From assembly GCA_045617405.1 (NCBI GenBank), contig JAZLIL010000023.1:1-20130 (forward strand): a stretch of DNA of 20,130 bases. The letters run 5' to 3'. The position numbers were made by a program, and so were the translations under genes. Below are positions 7,924 through 15,757 of this stretch, piece by piece. Under the pieces are notes generated by a model. The model did no database searches and was not told the origin of the DNA. It saw only the letters and a program-made list of their open reading frames with translations. This DNA comes from JAZLIL01 sp045617405. Its GTDB lineage: Bacteria > Bacillota > Clostridia > Lachnospirales > Lachnospiraceae. Every line of letters begins with the position of its first letter. The stretch's first letter is position 1.

Positions 7924-9144
7924 ATGGGACACGGTCCGTTATCAGGTTATAAGGTCCTTGATATGACACAGTTTGAATCGGGAACAGTCTGCACGGAGAC
8001 ACTTGCATGGCTCGGTGCGGAGGTTTACAAGGTTGAACGCCCCGTCAAAGGGGAACTCGGCCGCTTCAGTTCACAGGAGCCCGGCATTGACAGCTACGGA
8101 TTCATTGTCATGAACATGAACAAGCGCTCCATCACCTGCAACGCAAAGAGTGAAGATGGTATCAGGCTTATGAAAGATCTGATCGCAAAATGCGACGTCT
8201 ACGTAGAAAATATGGGCCCCGGTTCTGCTGACAGGCTCGGCCTTTCATATGAAGAATGCAAAAAGATTAACCCGAAGATAATCTACGCATCGTTAAAGGG
8301 CTTTGCTCCGGACGGTCCCTACAGGGATTATCCCGCATTCGATCCCATAGCCACGCACACGGGTGTCATGGTTTCAGCTACAGGTCTCAAGGATCAGCCC
8401 ATCAAGGCCGGCATCTCGGTTGCCGACTCCGGAACAGGTACAATGCTCGCCCTCTCCATCATCGCCGCACTCCTTCAGAGAGAGCGCGAGGGTGTCGGAC
8501 AGAGAGTCGATGTCGCAATGCAGGATTTCATGATCGGACTTTCGCGTTCACAGTGGGAGCCCTACTATTCAAACGGATGCGTTCCCCAGAGACGTGTCGG
8601 AAACGGAATGCCTCTCGAGGATGTTGCTCCTTCAAACACATATCCCTGCAAGCCCTTCGGTCCCAACGATTACGTTCACATCTACTGTTCGAGACATCCG
8701 GGCAGCAGGCAGTGGGACAACCTCTGTGATACCATCGGCCGTCCGGATCTCAAGCAGGATGCCTGCCCCGAGATGTCAACGCCTCACAACCGCTTCTTAA
8801 ACGTTGAAATGTGCGACGAAGCCATCGCAGCATGGACAAAGCAGCACACGAAGCAGGAAGCGATGGACATTCTCTGCAAGGCGGATGTTCCCGCCGGCGC
8901 ACTTCTCGACTGCAACGATATCACAAACGATCCGCAGTACTACGAAAGAAACATGATGGTTAAGATCAACCATCCTGAGAGAGGAGAGGTCAGGGTTCCC
9001 GGCTTTGCACCGCGTCTCAGTGAAAACAAAATCGACTTCACCTGCAGTCCCGCTCTGGGCGAGGCAAACAGTGATGTCTACGGCGGACTCCTCGGTCTTT
9101 CCGATGAAGAGCTCGCAAAGCTCAAGGAAAAAGGTGCTATCTGA
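7924..9144 (+). CDS. Family III CoA-transferase (CaiB/BaiF type)
   Basis: A 406-residue CoA-transferase. The N-terminal Rossmann-like part begins LSGYKVLDMTQFESG and includes LAWLGAEVYKVERP and the NMNKRSITCN segment. The catalytic aspartate is Asp168 in VADSGTG, the position matching Asp169 of formyl-CoA transferase and CaiB. RESIDUES after it (GVGQRVDVAMQDFM) and the C-terminal VPAGALLDCNDITNDPQY block are standard. These homodimers move CoA between carboxylic acids through aspartyl-CoA anhydride and thioester intermediates. AGGAGG lies seven bases before the ATG. In phenyllactate and 2-hydroxyisocaproate fermentations a family III transferase primes the hydroxy acid for the dehydratase, and the gene order here fits that role. 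Donor and acceptor acids are not determinable from sequence. Confidence 0.92.
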   Translation: MGHGPLSGYKVLDMTQFESGTVCTETLAWLGAEVYKVERPVKGELGRFSSQEPGIDSYGFIVMNMNKRSITCNAKSEDGIRLMKDLIAKCDVYVENMGPGSADRLGLSYEECKKINPKIIYASLKGFAPDGPYRDYPAFDPIATHTGVMVSATGLKDQPIKAGISVADSGTGTMLALSIIAALLQREREGVGQRVDVAMQDFMIGLSRSQWEPYYSNGCVPQRRVGNGMPLEDVAPSNTYPCKPFGPNDYVHIYCSRHPGSRQWDNLCDTIGRPDLKQDACPEMSTPHNRFLNVEMCDEAIAAWTKQHTKQEAMDILCKADVPAGALLDCNDITNDPQYYERNMMVKINHPERGEVRVPGFAPRLSENKIDFTCSPALGEANSDVYGGLLGLSDEELAKLKEKGAI

Positions 9145-9182
9145 GCAGGTACATCTGCATGTGCCAAAAACATATACGTTAG

Positions 9183-9225
9183 AAAAAGATGGTACCCGTC
9201 CGGGAAGGACGGGCACCATCTTTTT
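9183..9225. terminator. Long intrinsic terminator, usable from both sides
   Basis: Arms 9183-9201 and 9207-9225 pair over 18 bp with one A/C mismatch and a 5-base loop (GGGAA). An A-run starts the stem and a T-run ends it, so it can stop the dehydratase/CoA-transferase operon on the plus strand and the convergent regulator operon on the minus strand. Confidence 0.92.
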
Positions 9226-9269
9226 CAATTGTCTGAAGCGATATGCTTCCGGCATGCTTTTCTTATACT

Positions 9270-9290
9270 GCCGGGAAACCGCCTCCCGGC
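9270..9290. other. Hairpin just beyond the regulator stop codon
   Basis: A 7-bp perfect stem (GCCGGGA and TCCCGGC) with a 7-base loop, a few bases after the stop of the PucR-type gene. It lacks a following T-run on either strand, so it is probably a 3'-end stabiliser ahead of the bidirectional terminator. Confidence 0.45.
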
Positions 9291-9294
9291 TGAT

Positions 9295-10527
9295 TCATTC
9301 ATCAAGTTTTGATTTCTTCATATGCTCCTTCAGAATGCGCTCATAATAGAGAACAAGCTGGCAGGAGAAAAGGAGACGCTGCGTGATGCTCCCATCGTCG
9401 AGATTAATGCCGCAGATGCTCTTTATTAGCGCAAGCTTGTTGCTGACAGTGTTTCGGTGCATGTAAAGGACACTGGCCGTCTTATGAACGTCACGCCCGC
9501 TGATCAGGTACTCATAAAGCACATCGCGGAGCTTTGTCCCGTGCTTGGCATCGTAACGCGAAATCTTTACCACTGCGGGATGGGCAATGTAGAGAATGTC
9601 GTTGTTGCCGTAAATCTCAAGGAATCTCTGGGCGCACATATCGATTGCGATGTACATACTGTAGCGGTTGAAGCGGTATACTCTCTTCTCGGGCTCAAGC
9701 TTTATAAGGTCTGCGATGTGGCCCGCACGGCGCGTAATCTGGTAGAGGGTGTTGATTCTCGCGAAATCACTCGTTCCGTTTGAGATAACCATATGCATGT
9801 CGTGAGCCGCAAGCAGCTCCTCGACTTTTTCCTCCTCGTCAAGATCGCTGTAGGGCTGTTCGGCACAGAACTGAAGCGTGATAATCTGCGGTGTCGCGCT
9901 CTTTGCGTAGACAAAGCTGATGCTGTCGGAGATAATGCTGTCAATCTGCTCGGTAATAAAATTCACGGGCGGCGGATCGGCCTGCCGCTTTGCATCGTCG
10001 CGATTCGTGATAAGCAGCCTGTAATAGGGTTTTCCTTCGGGAATGAGTCCCTGGAATTCCGCAAGAATCTCCATGTGCGTAACAAGGCGATGGCTCCTGA
10101 CTCTTGTCCAAAGCTCGCTCACCCGCTTTCTCCTTCCCTCCGGAGTACTGACGGGCGAAGCTGCCGCACCGTCGGACACGACTGTCCTTACGATGTTGCC
10201 GCGCATGAAATCGAACAGCCTGTTAAAGATGATGCCGCTGTTCAGTCTGACTCCCACGATAATGGCATTCTCAATCCCGCGAAGCGGATCGAGATCTTCT
10301 TTGTTTTCGATGGTTGCCACAATGATGCAGGTTCCCGGATCAACCTTGCATTCATGTGCAAGCATCGCAATCCTGCTCTTGTGGGCAATGTAGACATAGT
10401 CATTGATAAGCCTTCCCGGCTCCTCAACAAATTTCAGGCCGGCATTTACAATAATCTCCGTGTCGCCGCCGATAATCTCAACCGTGTCGCTCTCAACCAG
10501 TTTAAGGATATAATCGAGATACTTCAT
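9295..10527 (-). CDS. PucR/CdaR-type transcriptional regulator
   Basis: A 410-residue probable DNA-binding regulator. Its C-terminal part matches the PucR-type helix-turn-helix (HTH_30): LRDVLYEYLISGRDVHKTAS followed by VLYMHRNTVSNKLALIKSICGINL at about residues 353-376. The remaining roughly 330 residues show no membrane segments and no recognisable kinase or receiver domain; the middle (about 140-260) may be the effector-sensing part. Such proteins usually activate genes for use of purines, sugar acids, aromatic or amino acids in response to the substrate. The gene follows the activase gene by eight bases, and its AGGAGG overlaps the activase TAG stop, so the two are coupled. It is the only regulator gene in the locus and the best candidate to bind the repeated TTGTGCAA-type elements. 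Confidence 0.85.
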   Translation of the reverse strand: MKYLDYILKLVESDTVEIIGGDTEIIVNAGLKFVEEPGRLINDYVYIAHKSRIAMLAHECKVDPGTCIIVATIENKEDLDPLRGIENAIIVGVRLNSGIIFNRLFDFMRGNIVRTVVSDGAAASPVSTPEGRRKRVSELWTRVRSHRLVTHMEILAEFQGLIPEGKPYYRLLITNRDDAKRQADPPPVNFITEQIDSIISDSISFVYAKSATPQIITLQFCAEQPYSDLDEEEKVEELLAAHDMHMVISNGTSDFARINTLYQITRRAGHIADLIKLEPEKRVYRFNRYSMYIAIDMCAQRFLEIYGNNDILYIAHPAVVKISRYDAKHGTKLRDVLYEYLISGRDVHKTASVLYMHRNTVSNKLALIKSICGINLDDGSITQRLLFSCQLVLYYERILKEHMKKSKLDE

Positions 10528-10535
10528 GGCACCTC

Positions 10536-11489
10536 CTATTTGCAGATGAGTCCAAAGCTTCTGATGACGTCCTTTCGTTCCTGCATCTCCTGCTCCTCGG
10601 GCACGCGGCTTGAGAAATCCTTCTGAACCATTTCAAGCTGCTCTGCCTTGCTCTCACCGAGGTTGTGGTACGGGAGCAGATCGACCCTTCTGCATCTGGC
10701 GATCATCGTGCTGACAAATTCACCGATGGCAAGAATGTTCTCGAGTGAATCGTTGTACCTCGGTATCACGGGTACTCTCACGATGATCTCACAGTTTAAT
10801 TCATCATTTATCCTGATCAGATTCTCGCGGATCAGTTCGTTTCGCTGCCCGGTAAAACGCCGGTGCAGCTCACTGTCCATCTGTTTAATATCATACAACA
10901 CATAGTCCGCCAACTCAAGGATTGGTTTCATAACATCCCATGCAACGAATCCGCACGTCTCGACGCATGTTCCGATTCCCGCATTTTTACAAAGCTTCAG
11001 AAGCGCTGCCGTAAACTTCGGATGTGCGAGAGCTTCTCCGCCTGTCACCGTCAGTCCGCCTTCTTTGCCGTAGAAAAGAACATCGGCGGCTACTTCGTCA
11101 AACATCTCACCTGCCGTAGTAACATAGCCCGAGATTTCTCTTGCCTCCGGCTTGCAAACCTTCACGCACGCGCCGCAGCCTGTACAGAGCTCCCTTACGG
11201 TCCTGACTCCTTCAAGTCCGTTCGGAATAACGGCTCCCGAAGGACATACCGCCATACAGGCTCCGCAGTTGACGCATTTGTCAAGTCTGTACATGAGCTG
11301 AGGGAAGCGCTCCTGCGATTCGGGATTCGCGCACCACCTGCAGCGGAGCGGACACCCCTTTATGAACACATCCGTCCTGATTCCGGGACCGTCGTGAATG
11401 CAGTAGTGCGCCACGTTGAACACCGTTCCCGTCACATTCCTGAGTTCCTCTTCACTGTACTCTTCAAGCATTTTCTCAATTTCGTTCAC
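10536..11489 (-). CDS. Glycyl-radical enzyme activating enzyme (radical SAM, with two extra ferredoxin-type clusters)
   Basis: A 317-residue activase. The radical SAM cluster motif is CPLRCRWC (Cys46, Cys50, Cys53), preceded by the family signature HDGPGIRTDVFIKGC. A ferredoxin-like insert carries CVNCGACMAVCP (72-83) and CTGCGACVKVC (102-112), giving two auxiliary [4Fe-4S] sites as in activases of the dehydratase/decarboxylase glycyl radical group and unlike pyruvate formate-lyase activase. GGEAL (150-154) is the SAM-binding GGE motif. It would abstract hydrogen from the glycine of the divergent glycyl radical enzyme. The start is GTG at 11489, with GAGGAGG about 11 bases upstream; an internal ATG at codon 7 lacks a good binding site. 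It is the first gene of the operon with the PucR-type regulator. Confidence 0.93.
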   Translation of the reverse strand: MNEIEKMLEEYSEEELRNVTGTVFNVAHYCIHDGPGIRTDVFIKGCPLRCRWCANPESQERFPQLMYRLDKCVNCGACMAVCPSGAVIPNGLEGVRTVRELCTGCGACVKVCKPEAREISGYVTTAGEMFDEVAADVLFYGKEGGLTVTGGEALAHPKFTAALLKLCKNAGIGTCVETCGFVAWDVMKPILELADYVLYDIKQMDSELHRRFTGQRNELIRENLIRINDELNCEIIVRVPVIPRYNDSLENILAIGEFVSTMIARCRRVDLLPYHNLGESKAEQLEMVQKDFSSRVPEEQEMQERKDVIRSFGLICK

Positions 11490-11600
11490 GATACCCCGTT
11501 CCTCCTCACTCGCATTTCCCGCTAAGGAAAGGCGGCTGATATGCAGATGAAAACTTTTCTGATCCGTACACTGTCCAGGTGATTCAGTTTGTGAACAAGC

Positions 11601-11614
11601 AACCGGGTCCGGTT
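11601..11614. promoter_or_regulatory. Perfect palindrome upstream of the glycyl radical enzyme promoter
   Basis: AACCGG-GT-CCGGTT, 6-bp arms with a 2-base centre. Its last two bases coincide with the start of the TTAATT box of the candidate promoter, a position suited to an operator. The binding factor is unknown. Confidence 0.4.
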
Positions 11615-11642
11615 AATTAAAACTGAAGCACCAGGCTATAGT
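11613..11642 (+). promoter_or_regulatory. Candidate sigma-A promoter for glycyl radical enzyme and permease
   Basis: TTAATT (11613-11618) and TATAGT (11637-11642) are 18 bases apart. If used, transcription starts near 11649 with a leader of about 220 bases. A second candidate, TTGAAG (11759-11764) with TATTCT (11783-11788), also at 18-base spacing, would give a short leader and put the shared TTGTGCAA elements upstream, where an activator would sit. Confidence 0.4.
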
Positions 11643-11682
11643 ATGACTGAGTTTCAGCATGTTTTCCAGTTTTGAAAGGATG

Positions 11683-11721
11683 TTTGTGCAAAGATGTACA
11701 AATATCGATTACATTTTGTGC
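11683..11721. promoter_or_regulatory. TTGTGCAA element with a second half-site 32 bp away
   Basis: TTTGTGCA-AAGA-TGTACAAA (11683-11702) is an inverted repeat with one mismatch per arm pair. TTTGTGC recurs at 11715-11721, exactly 32 bp from the first. The octamer TTGTGCAA and the 32-bp interval both match the paired elements at 5122-5170, suggesting common control of the two divergent promoter regions. Confidence 0.5.
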
Positions 11722-11871
11722 GTTTTTACCAAACCTGTTGACGGTAAGGCGACTTTGCTTGAAGCATACAGTTGTAGAATAGTATTCTCATATCATGAAA
11801 ATGCGTTTTTTGTGATTGATTTTTTCGCAGAAGCAGTATTTCATTCACTTTGGGAGGAGGTATTTACACAA

Positions 11872-14289
11872 ATGAGTATGACCGATCGTGTTAAACGCAT
11901 GAAGGAAAGTCTCAGGGTTAACAAGTATCCGCTCTGTGTCGAGCTGTTCAGACTTGCGAACGAATCTCTTGAAGAGACAGCCGGTGAGCCTATGATCTTA
12001 AGACGTTCAAAGCTTCATGCAAACATTCTGGACAACATTACAGTCTTTATCGAGCCCGACGATCTGTTATGCGGCAGTGGTGCTTCAAAACCCTTCGGCC
12101 TTGAGATGCAGTACGAGTACGGTGTTTGGACAAAGGATGAGGTAGAGAGCTTAAAGAGCGAGATCTACACCATCACACCCGAAGACGAGGAAGAGCTTTA
12201 CAGACTCAACGAGCGTTTTGCGGGAAACACCGCAAACAGTAACCTGATGAACGAAATGGGCAAGTCGCTCGGTGACAACGATCGTCTCTGGCCCTTCATG
12301 AAGTCAGGCACTATCCTTCCGCCCTGGAAGGACAAGCACGGCGGCTCAGGCGGCGGATTTGCAATGTCAGGCTACGGTCTCGGACCCGGCTTCGCACTTG
12401 TGTGCGTTGACTACGCAAAGATCCTGAACGAAGGTGCAAAGAGCATCATCAACGAGGCAAAAGAATGCCTTGCCAACATCAGATACGAAGAACCCGACAT
12501 CGTTGAAAAGCGTTCCTACTGGGAAGGCGTTATCATCGTTTTCGAGGCGTGGGTACGCTTCGCAAACAGGTATGCCGACCTTGCCGAGAAGATGGCCGCA
12601 GAAGAGAAGGACAAAAAGAGAGCTGCCGAATTAAAGGAAATCGCAAGAATCTGCCGTAAGGTTCCCTATGAGCCCGCAGAGACCTTCAGAGAAGCCCTTC
12701 AGGCATTCTGGTTTACTTTCCTTATGGTTTGCCCGAGCCCCGTTTCAACCGCAGGACGTTTTGACCAGTACATGTATCCCTTCTACAAGAACGACATCGA
12801 GAAGGGCATCATCACCGACGCTGAGGTTCTTGAACTCCTTGAGATCATGCGCTTAAAGGTCATGAAGATCAACAGAGTATCCGGAAAGGCCAACAGAGCG
12901 AAGAACGCCGGTATGGCAAAGTGGTACAACTGGACAATCGGCGGCGTAAAAGAGGACGGCTCCGATGCTTCAAACGAACTGACCTATCTGCTCCTCGATG
13001 CAGCAATCGAGACACACGTGCCTCATCACACACTTACACTTCGTGTTCACAAGAACACACCCGAGAAGCTGCTCATCAAGGCTCTCGAATGTGTGAAGAC
13101 AGGTCTTGGTATGCCTGCATTTGTAGGTGACGAAAGCTTCATCAACTTCTTCACATCGCAGAGCGAGAAGAACAGGCTCCCCGTAGAAGTTGCACGTGAC
13201 TGGGTCTGCACAGGCTGTGTTGACGGAAACATCCCCTTCACGACAAGAACCCAGTGCGCAGTTTTCTTCATCATTCCTCAGGCTATGGACATCGCACTTC
13301 ACAACGGCTACTGCCGCTTCTCAAAAGAGATGGTCGGCAAAGAAGTCGGTGATGTCAAGAAGATGCAGACATTCGAAGAGATCCGGGATGCCGTTTTCGA
13401 TGAGATCCGTTACCTCATGCGCATGGCAAATGAGCGTATCAATGTCGAGATGATTGCAGAGCGCGATCTGTTCCCCGATGTTTTCAGATCGAGTCTTATG
13501 AAGGACGGCGTCAAGGCAGGTCGTGACATGTTCAGCCGCCGCTTTGATTTCGAAAACGGTGCTGTTCTCGGTGCTGTCGGTGCCGTTAATGCCGGCAACG
13601 GACTCTACGCTATAAAGAAGCTCATCTTCGATGAGAAGAAGTACACAATGGATCAGCTCATGGAAGCTCTCGATGCCGACTGGAACGGCTTCGAAGAGAT
13701 GAGAGCCGATTTCAAGGCTCAGCCTAAGTACGGCAACAACAACAAAGAGGTCGATGAGTTTGTAGCTATGATGTACAAGCTTCACGCTGACACCTGCTAC
13801 GATCTTCCCTGCGTATACGGCGATTCACTCAAGCCCAACGCAATCTCAATCTCGGCTCACCAGCCCGGCGGTCTTGTTACCGGAGCTACTCCCGACGGAC
13901 GTAAGGGCGGAGAGATTCTTGCCGATGCATCAATGTCACCCGATCACGGAACCGACACTCACGGTCCTCTCGCTGTATTCCAGAGCGCTATGAGGATCAA
14001 CCAGGACGGCTACCAGGGAACACTGATGAACATGAAGTTCCACCCTTCGGCTCTTAAGACCGAAGAGGATCTCGGAAAGCTCGGTTCGCTCATCAAGACT
14101 TACCTGACAAACGGCGGAAAGCACATTCAGTTCAATGTCGTTAACAAGGAAGAAATGATTGACGCCAAGGAAAATCCCGACGAGCATCCTGAGCTGATTG
14201 TCCGTGTTGCAGGCTACAGTGCTTACTTTACAAGACTGACGGCAGGCATCCAGGACGAGGTTATCGAAAGAATGTCTCATGACATTTAA
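11872..14289 (+). CDS. Glycyl radical enzyme of unassigned specificity (PFL-like family)
   Basis: An 805-residue glycyl radical enzyme. The PFL domain spans most of the chain. The thiyl-forming cysteine is Cys449 in VCTGCVDGNIP, and the C-terminal glycyl radical loop is RVAGYSAYF with Gly781, followed by TRLTAGIQDEVIER. The segment GATPDGRKGGEILADASMSP (671-690) is typical. Most eliminases and arylacetate decarboxylases have Cys-x-Glu at the active site; here it is Cys-Val-Asp451. The start at 11872 (MSMTDRVKRM) follows GGAGGAGG; a longer frame from 11659 is rejected. The divergent activase would install the radical, and the enzyme is irreversibly cleaved by oxygen in this family. No small decarboxylase subunit or microcompartment gene is nearby. 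The substrate is unknown and the protein is probably not pyruvate formate-lyase, which has a Cys-Cys pair. Confidence 0.9.
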   Translation: MSMTDRVKRMKESLRVNKYPLCVELFRLANESLEETAGEPMILRRSKLHANILDNITVFIEPDDLLCGSGASKPFGLEMQYEYGVWTKDEVESLKSEIYTITPEDEEELYRLNERFAGNTANSNLMNEMGKSLGDNDRLWPFMKSGTILPPWKDKHGGSGGGFAMSGYGLGPGFALVCVDYAKILNEGAKSIINEAKECLANIRYEEPDIVEKRSYWEGVIIVFEAWVRFANRYADLAEKMAAEEKDKKRAAELKEIARICRKVPYEPAETFREALQAFWFTFLMVCPSPVSTAGRFDQYMYPFYKNDIEKGIITDAEVLELLEIMRLKVMKINRVSGKANRAKNAGMAKWYNWTIGGVKEDGSDASNELTYLLLDAAIETHVPHHTLTLRVHKNTPEKLLIKALECVKTGLGMPAFVGDESFINFFTSQSEKNRLPVEVARDWVCTGCVDGNIPFTTRTQCAVFFIIPQAMDIALHNGYCRFSKEMVGKEVGDVKKMQTFEEIRDAVFDEIRYLMRMANERINVEMIAERDLFPDVFRSSLMKDGVKAGRDMFSRRFDFENGAVLGAVGAVNAGNGLYAIKKLIFDEKKYTMDQLMEALDADWNGFEEMRADFKAQPKYGNNNKEVDEFVAMMYKLHADTCYDLPCVYGDSLKPNAISISAHQPGGLVTGATPDGRKGGEILADASMSPDHGTDTHGPLAVFQSAMRINQDGYQGTLMNMKFHPSALKTEEDLGKLGSLIKTYLTNGGKHIQFNVVNKEEMIDAKENPDEHPELIVRVAGYSAYFTRLTAGIQDEVIERMSHDI

Positions 14290-14340
14290 ATATCTATGTA
14301 AACCATGGGGGTTTTATAAAAAAACAGGAGGAGAAAAAAC

Positions 14341-15636
14341 ATGGCTTTAACATTATGTATCGTTGCTATCGTCGTAGCAATCGTTGTTGGCTGGAAGTGG
14401 AAGTTCAACACAGGTATCCTGGCTCTTGCTCTCGCTTTCATCATCGGAAACCTTGTTATGGGAATCAAGATTAACACAATCATCGGATTCTTCCCCACAA
14501 CAATCGTTTTCTACCTTATTTCAATCTCTCTGTTCTTCAATTACGCAACAGAGAATGGCACAATGACTGTTCTCGGTCAGAAGCTGCTCTACGCTCTCGG
14601 CGGAAATGCTAAGCTCGTTCCCATCGCTATCGCAATCGTTTCCGCAATCGTAGGCGGTCTCGGTGCCGGCGCTTCAACACCCGCTATCGTTGGTCCTTTC
14701 GCTTTCGTTATGGCTTTCTCAGCAGGCGTTGATCCCATGCTCACAGCTATTGCAATTGCATACGGCAACCTCATCGGTTCCAACAACCCGTTCAACGGCT
14801 ACGGCGGAATCATCGGTGTAAACCTTGTTGTTGAAAACGGCGTTGAGCAGTCAGTTGCTCTTCAGACCGGTATCTACACATGGATTAACAGCTGTATCAT
14901 CACCATCATCACCATCGTATTCTTCTACTTCGTTCGCAAGGGTTACAAGGCAGAGAAGGTTACCGTTCAGGAAGCTCCCAAGTTCAACCCCGTTCAGAAG
15001 AAGACCTGGTACATCGTTCTTGCAGCATTCGCACTTATGATCGTTCCCGCTATCCTCGGAACATACATCAAGACTCCTGCTATGGCACTTATCTCCGGAT
15101 TCTGCCAGCCTCAGGTTATCATGATCATCGGTGCATTCCTTTGTGCAGTTCTTAAGCTTGGCGATGAGAAGACTATCATTAAGAAGATCCCTGTAAGCAC
15201 CATCGTTATGATTATCGGTGTTTACACACTTATCAAGGTTGCTGCAGAGGCAGGTCTTATCGATGCTATCAGCAATGCACTTGCTTCTTCAATCCCGAAA
15301 GCTCTCGTTCCTGGTGCTCTTGTACTGTTCGCTGCATTCCTCAGCTTCTTCTCAAGCTGTACATCAACGGTTATGCCGCTTATGTATCCGCTTGTTCCCG
15401 GTCTTGCAGCTGCTCTCAGCCTCAACCCCGTTGCGCTTTACACATGTATCTTCTTCGGCGGTCTTGCAACAGCATGTTCACCGTTCTCAACAGGTGGTGC
15501 AATCTGTATCGCTGCTTGCCCCGACAACACAGTAAAGGAAGATCTTTCAAACAAGATGATTGCTGCGGCAGTTATTATCCCCATTATCACAATCATCTTC
15601 GCAGAGGTTGGTCTGTTCAACATTTTCTCAGTTTGA
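14341..15636 (+). CDS. MatC-like carboxylate permease (ion transporter superfamily)
   Basis: A 431-residue integral membrane protein with about ten to twelve hydrophobic spans arranged as two halves, split by a polar loop near residues 200-222 (KGYKAEKVTVQEAPKFNPVQKK). The motifs SSCTSTVMPLMYP (338-350) and ACSPFSTGGA (378-387), with the related GASTPAIVGPF in the first half, fit the dicarboxylate carrier MatC branch of the ion transporter superfamily, which moves malonate and other di- or hydroxycarboxylates. AGGAGG precedes the ATG, and it follows the glycyl radical enzyme by 51 bases, ending at a shared terminator. It probably imports the radical enzyme's substrate or exports an end product; direction and cargo are inference. 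Confidence 0.85.
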   Translation: MALTLCIVAIVVAIVVGWKWKFNTGILALALAFIIGNLVMGIKINTIIGFFPTTIVFYLISISLFFNYATENGTMTVLGQKLLYALGGNAKLVPIAIAIVSAIVGGLGAGASTPAIVGPFAFVMAFSAGVDPMLTAIAIAYGNLIGSNNPFNGYGGIIGVNLVVENGVEQSVALQTGIYTWINSCIITIITIVFFYFVRKGYKAEKVTVQEAPKFNPVQKKTWYIVLAAFALMIVPAILGTYIKTPAMALISGFCQPQVIMIIGAFLCAVLKLGDEKTIIKKIPVSTIVMIIGVYTLIKVAAEAGLIDAISNALASSIPKALVPGALVLFAAFLSFFSSCTSTVMPLMYPLVPGLAAALSLNPVALYTCIFFGGLATACSPFSTGGAICIAACPDNTVKEDLSNKMIAAAVIIPIITIIFAEVGLFNIFSV

Positions 15637-15696
15637 TCGTATAACGACGTTCAATTAAACTGACTTCAAAACCCTCAACTACATATATAATTGCAC

Positions 15697-15729
15697 AAAG
15701 CGAGCCGGGCAATGCCCGGCTCGCTTTTT
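15697..15729. terminator. Intrinsic terminator after the permease gene
   Basis: A perfect 14-bp stem (15697-15710 with 15714-15727) and a 3-base loop, ending in a T-run of five. It ends the glycyl radical enzyme/permease operon and can also serve the convergent protease gene, though the T-run on that strand is short. Confidence 0.92.
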
Positions 15730-15757
15730 CTCTGCTCTAATACGAACGGTGACAGAC

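Larger units (their letters stand above)
11490..11871. other. Divergent intergenic control region between activase and glycyl radical enzyme
   Basis: A 382-base non-coding stretch. Notable items are a perfect palindrome AACCGG-GT-CCGGTT (11601-11614), a candidate plus-strand promoter TTAATT/TATAGT (11613-11642), an inverted repeat at 11683-11702 sharing TTGTGCAA with the importer/dehydratase control region, a second TTTGTGC half-site 32 bp later (11715-11721), and a palindrome AGAATA-G-TATTCT (11776-11788). No convincing activase promoter was found by eye. An open frame from 11659 runs into the enzyme gene but lacks a ribosome binding site and family similarity, so it is treated as leader. 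Confidence 0.7.

Noticed and set aside
9793..10626. Plus-strand open frame of 277 codons antisense to the regulator and activase end
   Set aside because: It lacks a ribosome binding site and recognisable motifs, and overlaps two well-supported genes on the other strand.
11659..11871. N-terminal extension of the glycyl radical enzyme by 71 codons
   Set aside because: There is no ribosome binding site at 11659, the extra residues do not resemble the family, and a GGAGGAGG site precedes the ATG at 11872.
11659..14289. Pyruvate formate-lyase
   Set aside because: The active site has a single Cys in GCVDGN rather than the Cys-Cys pair of pyruvate formate-lyase, and the activase has extra ferredoxin clusters that pyruvate formate-lyase activase lacks.
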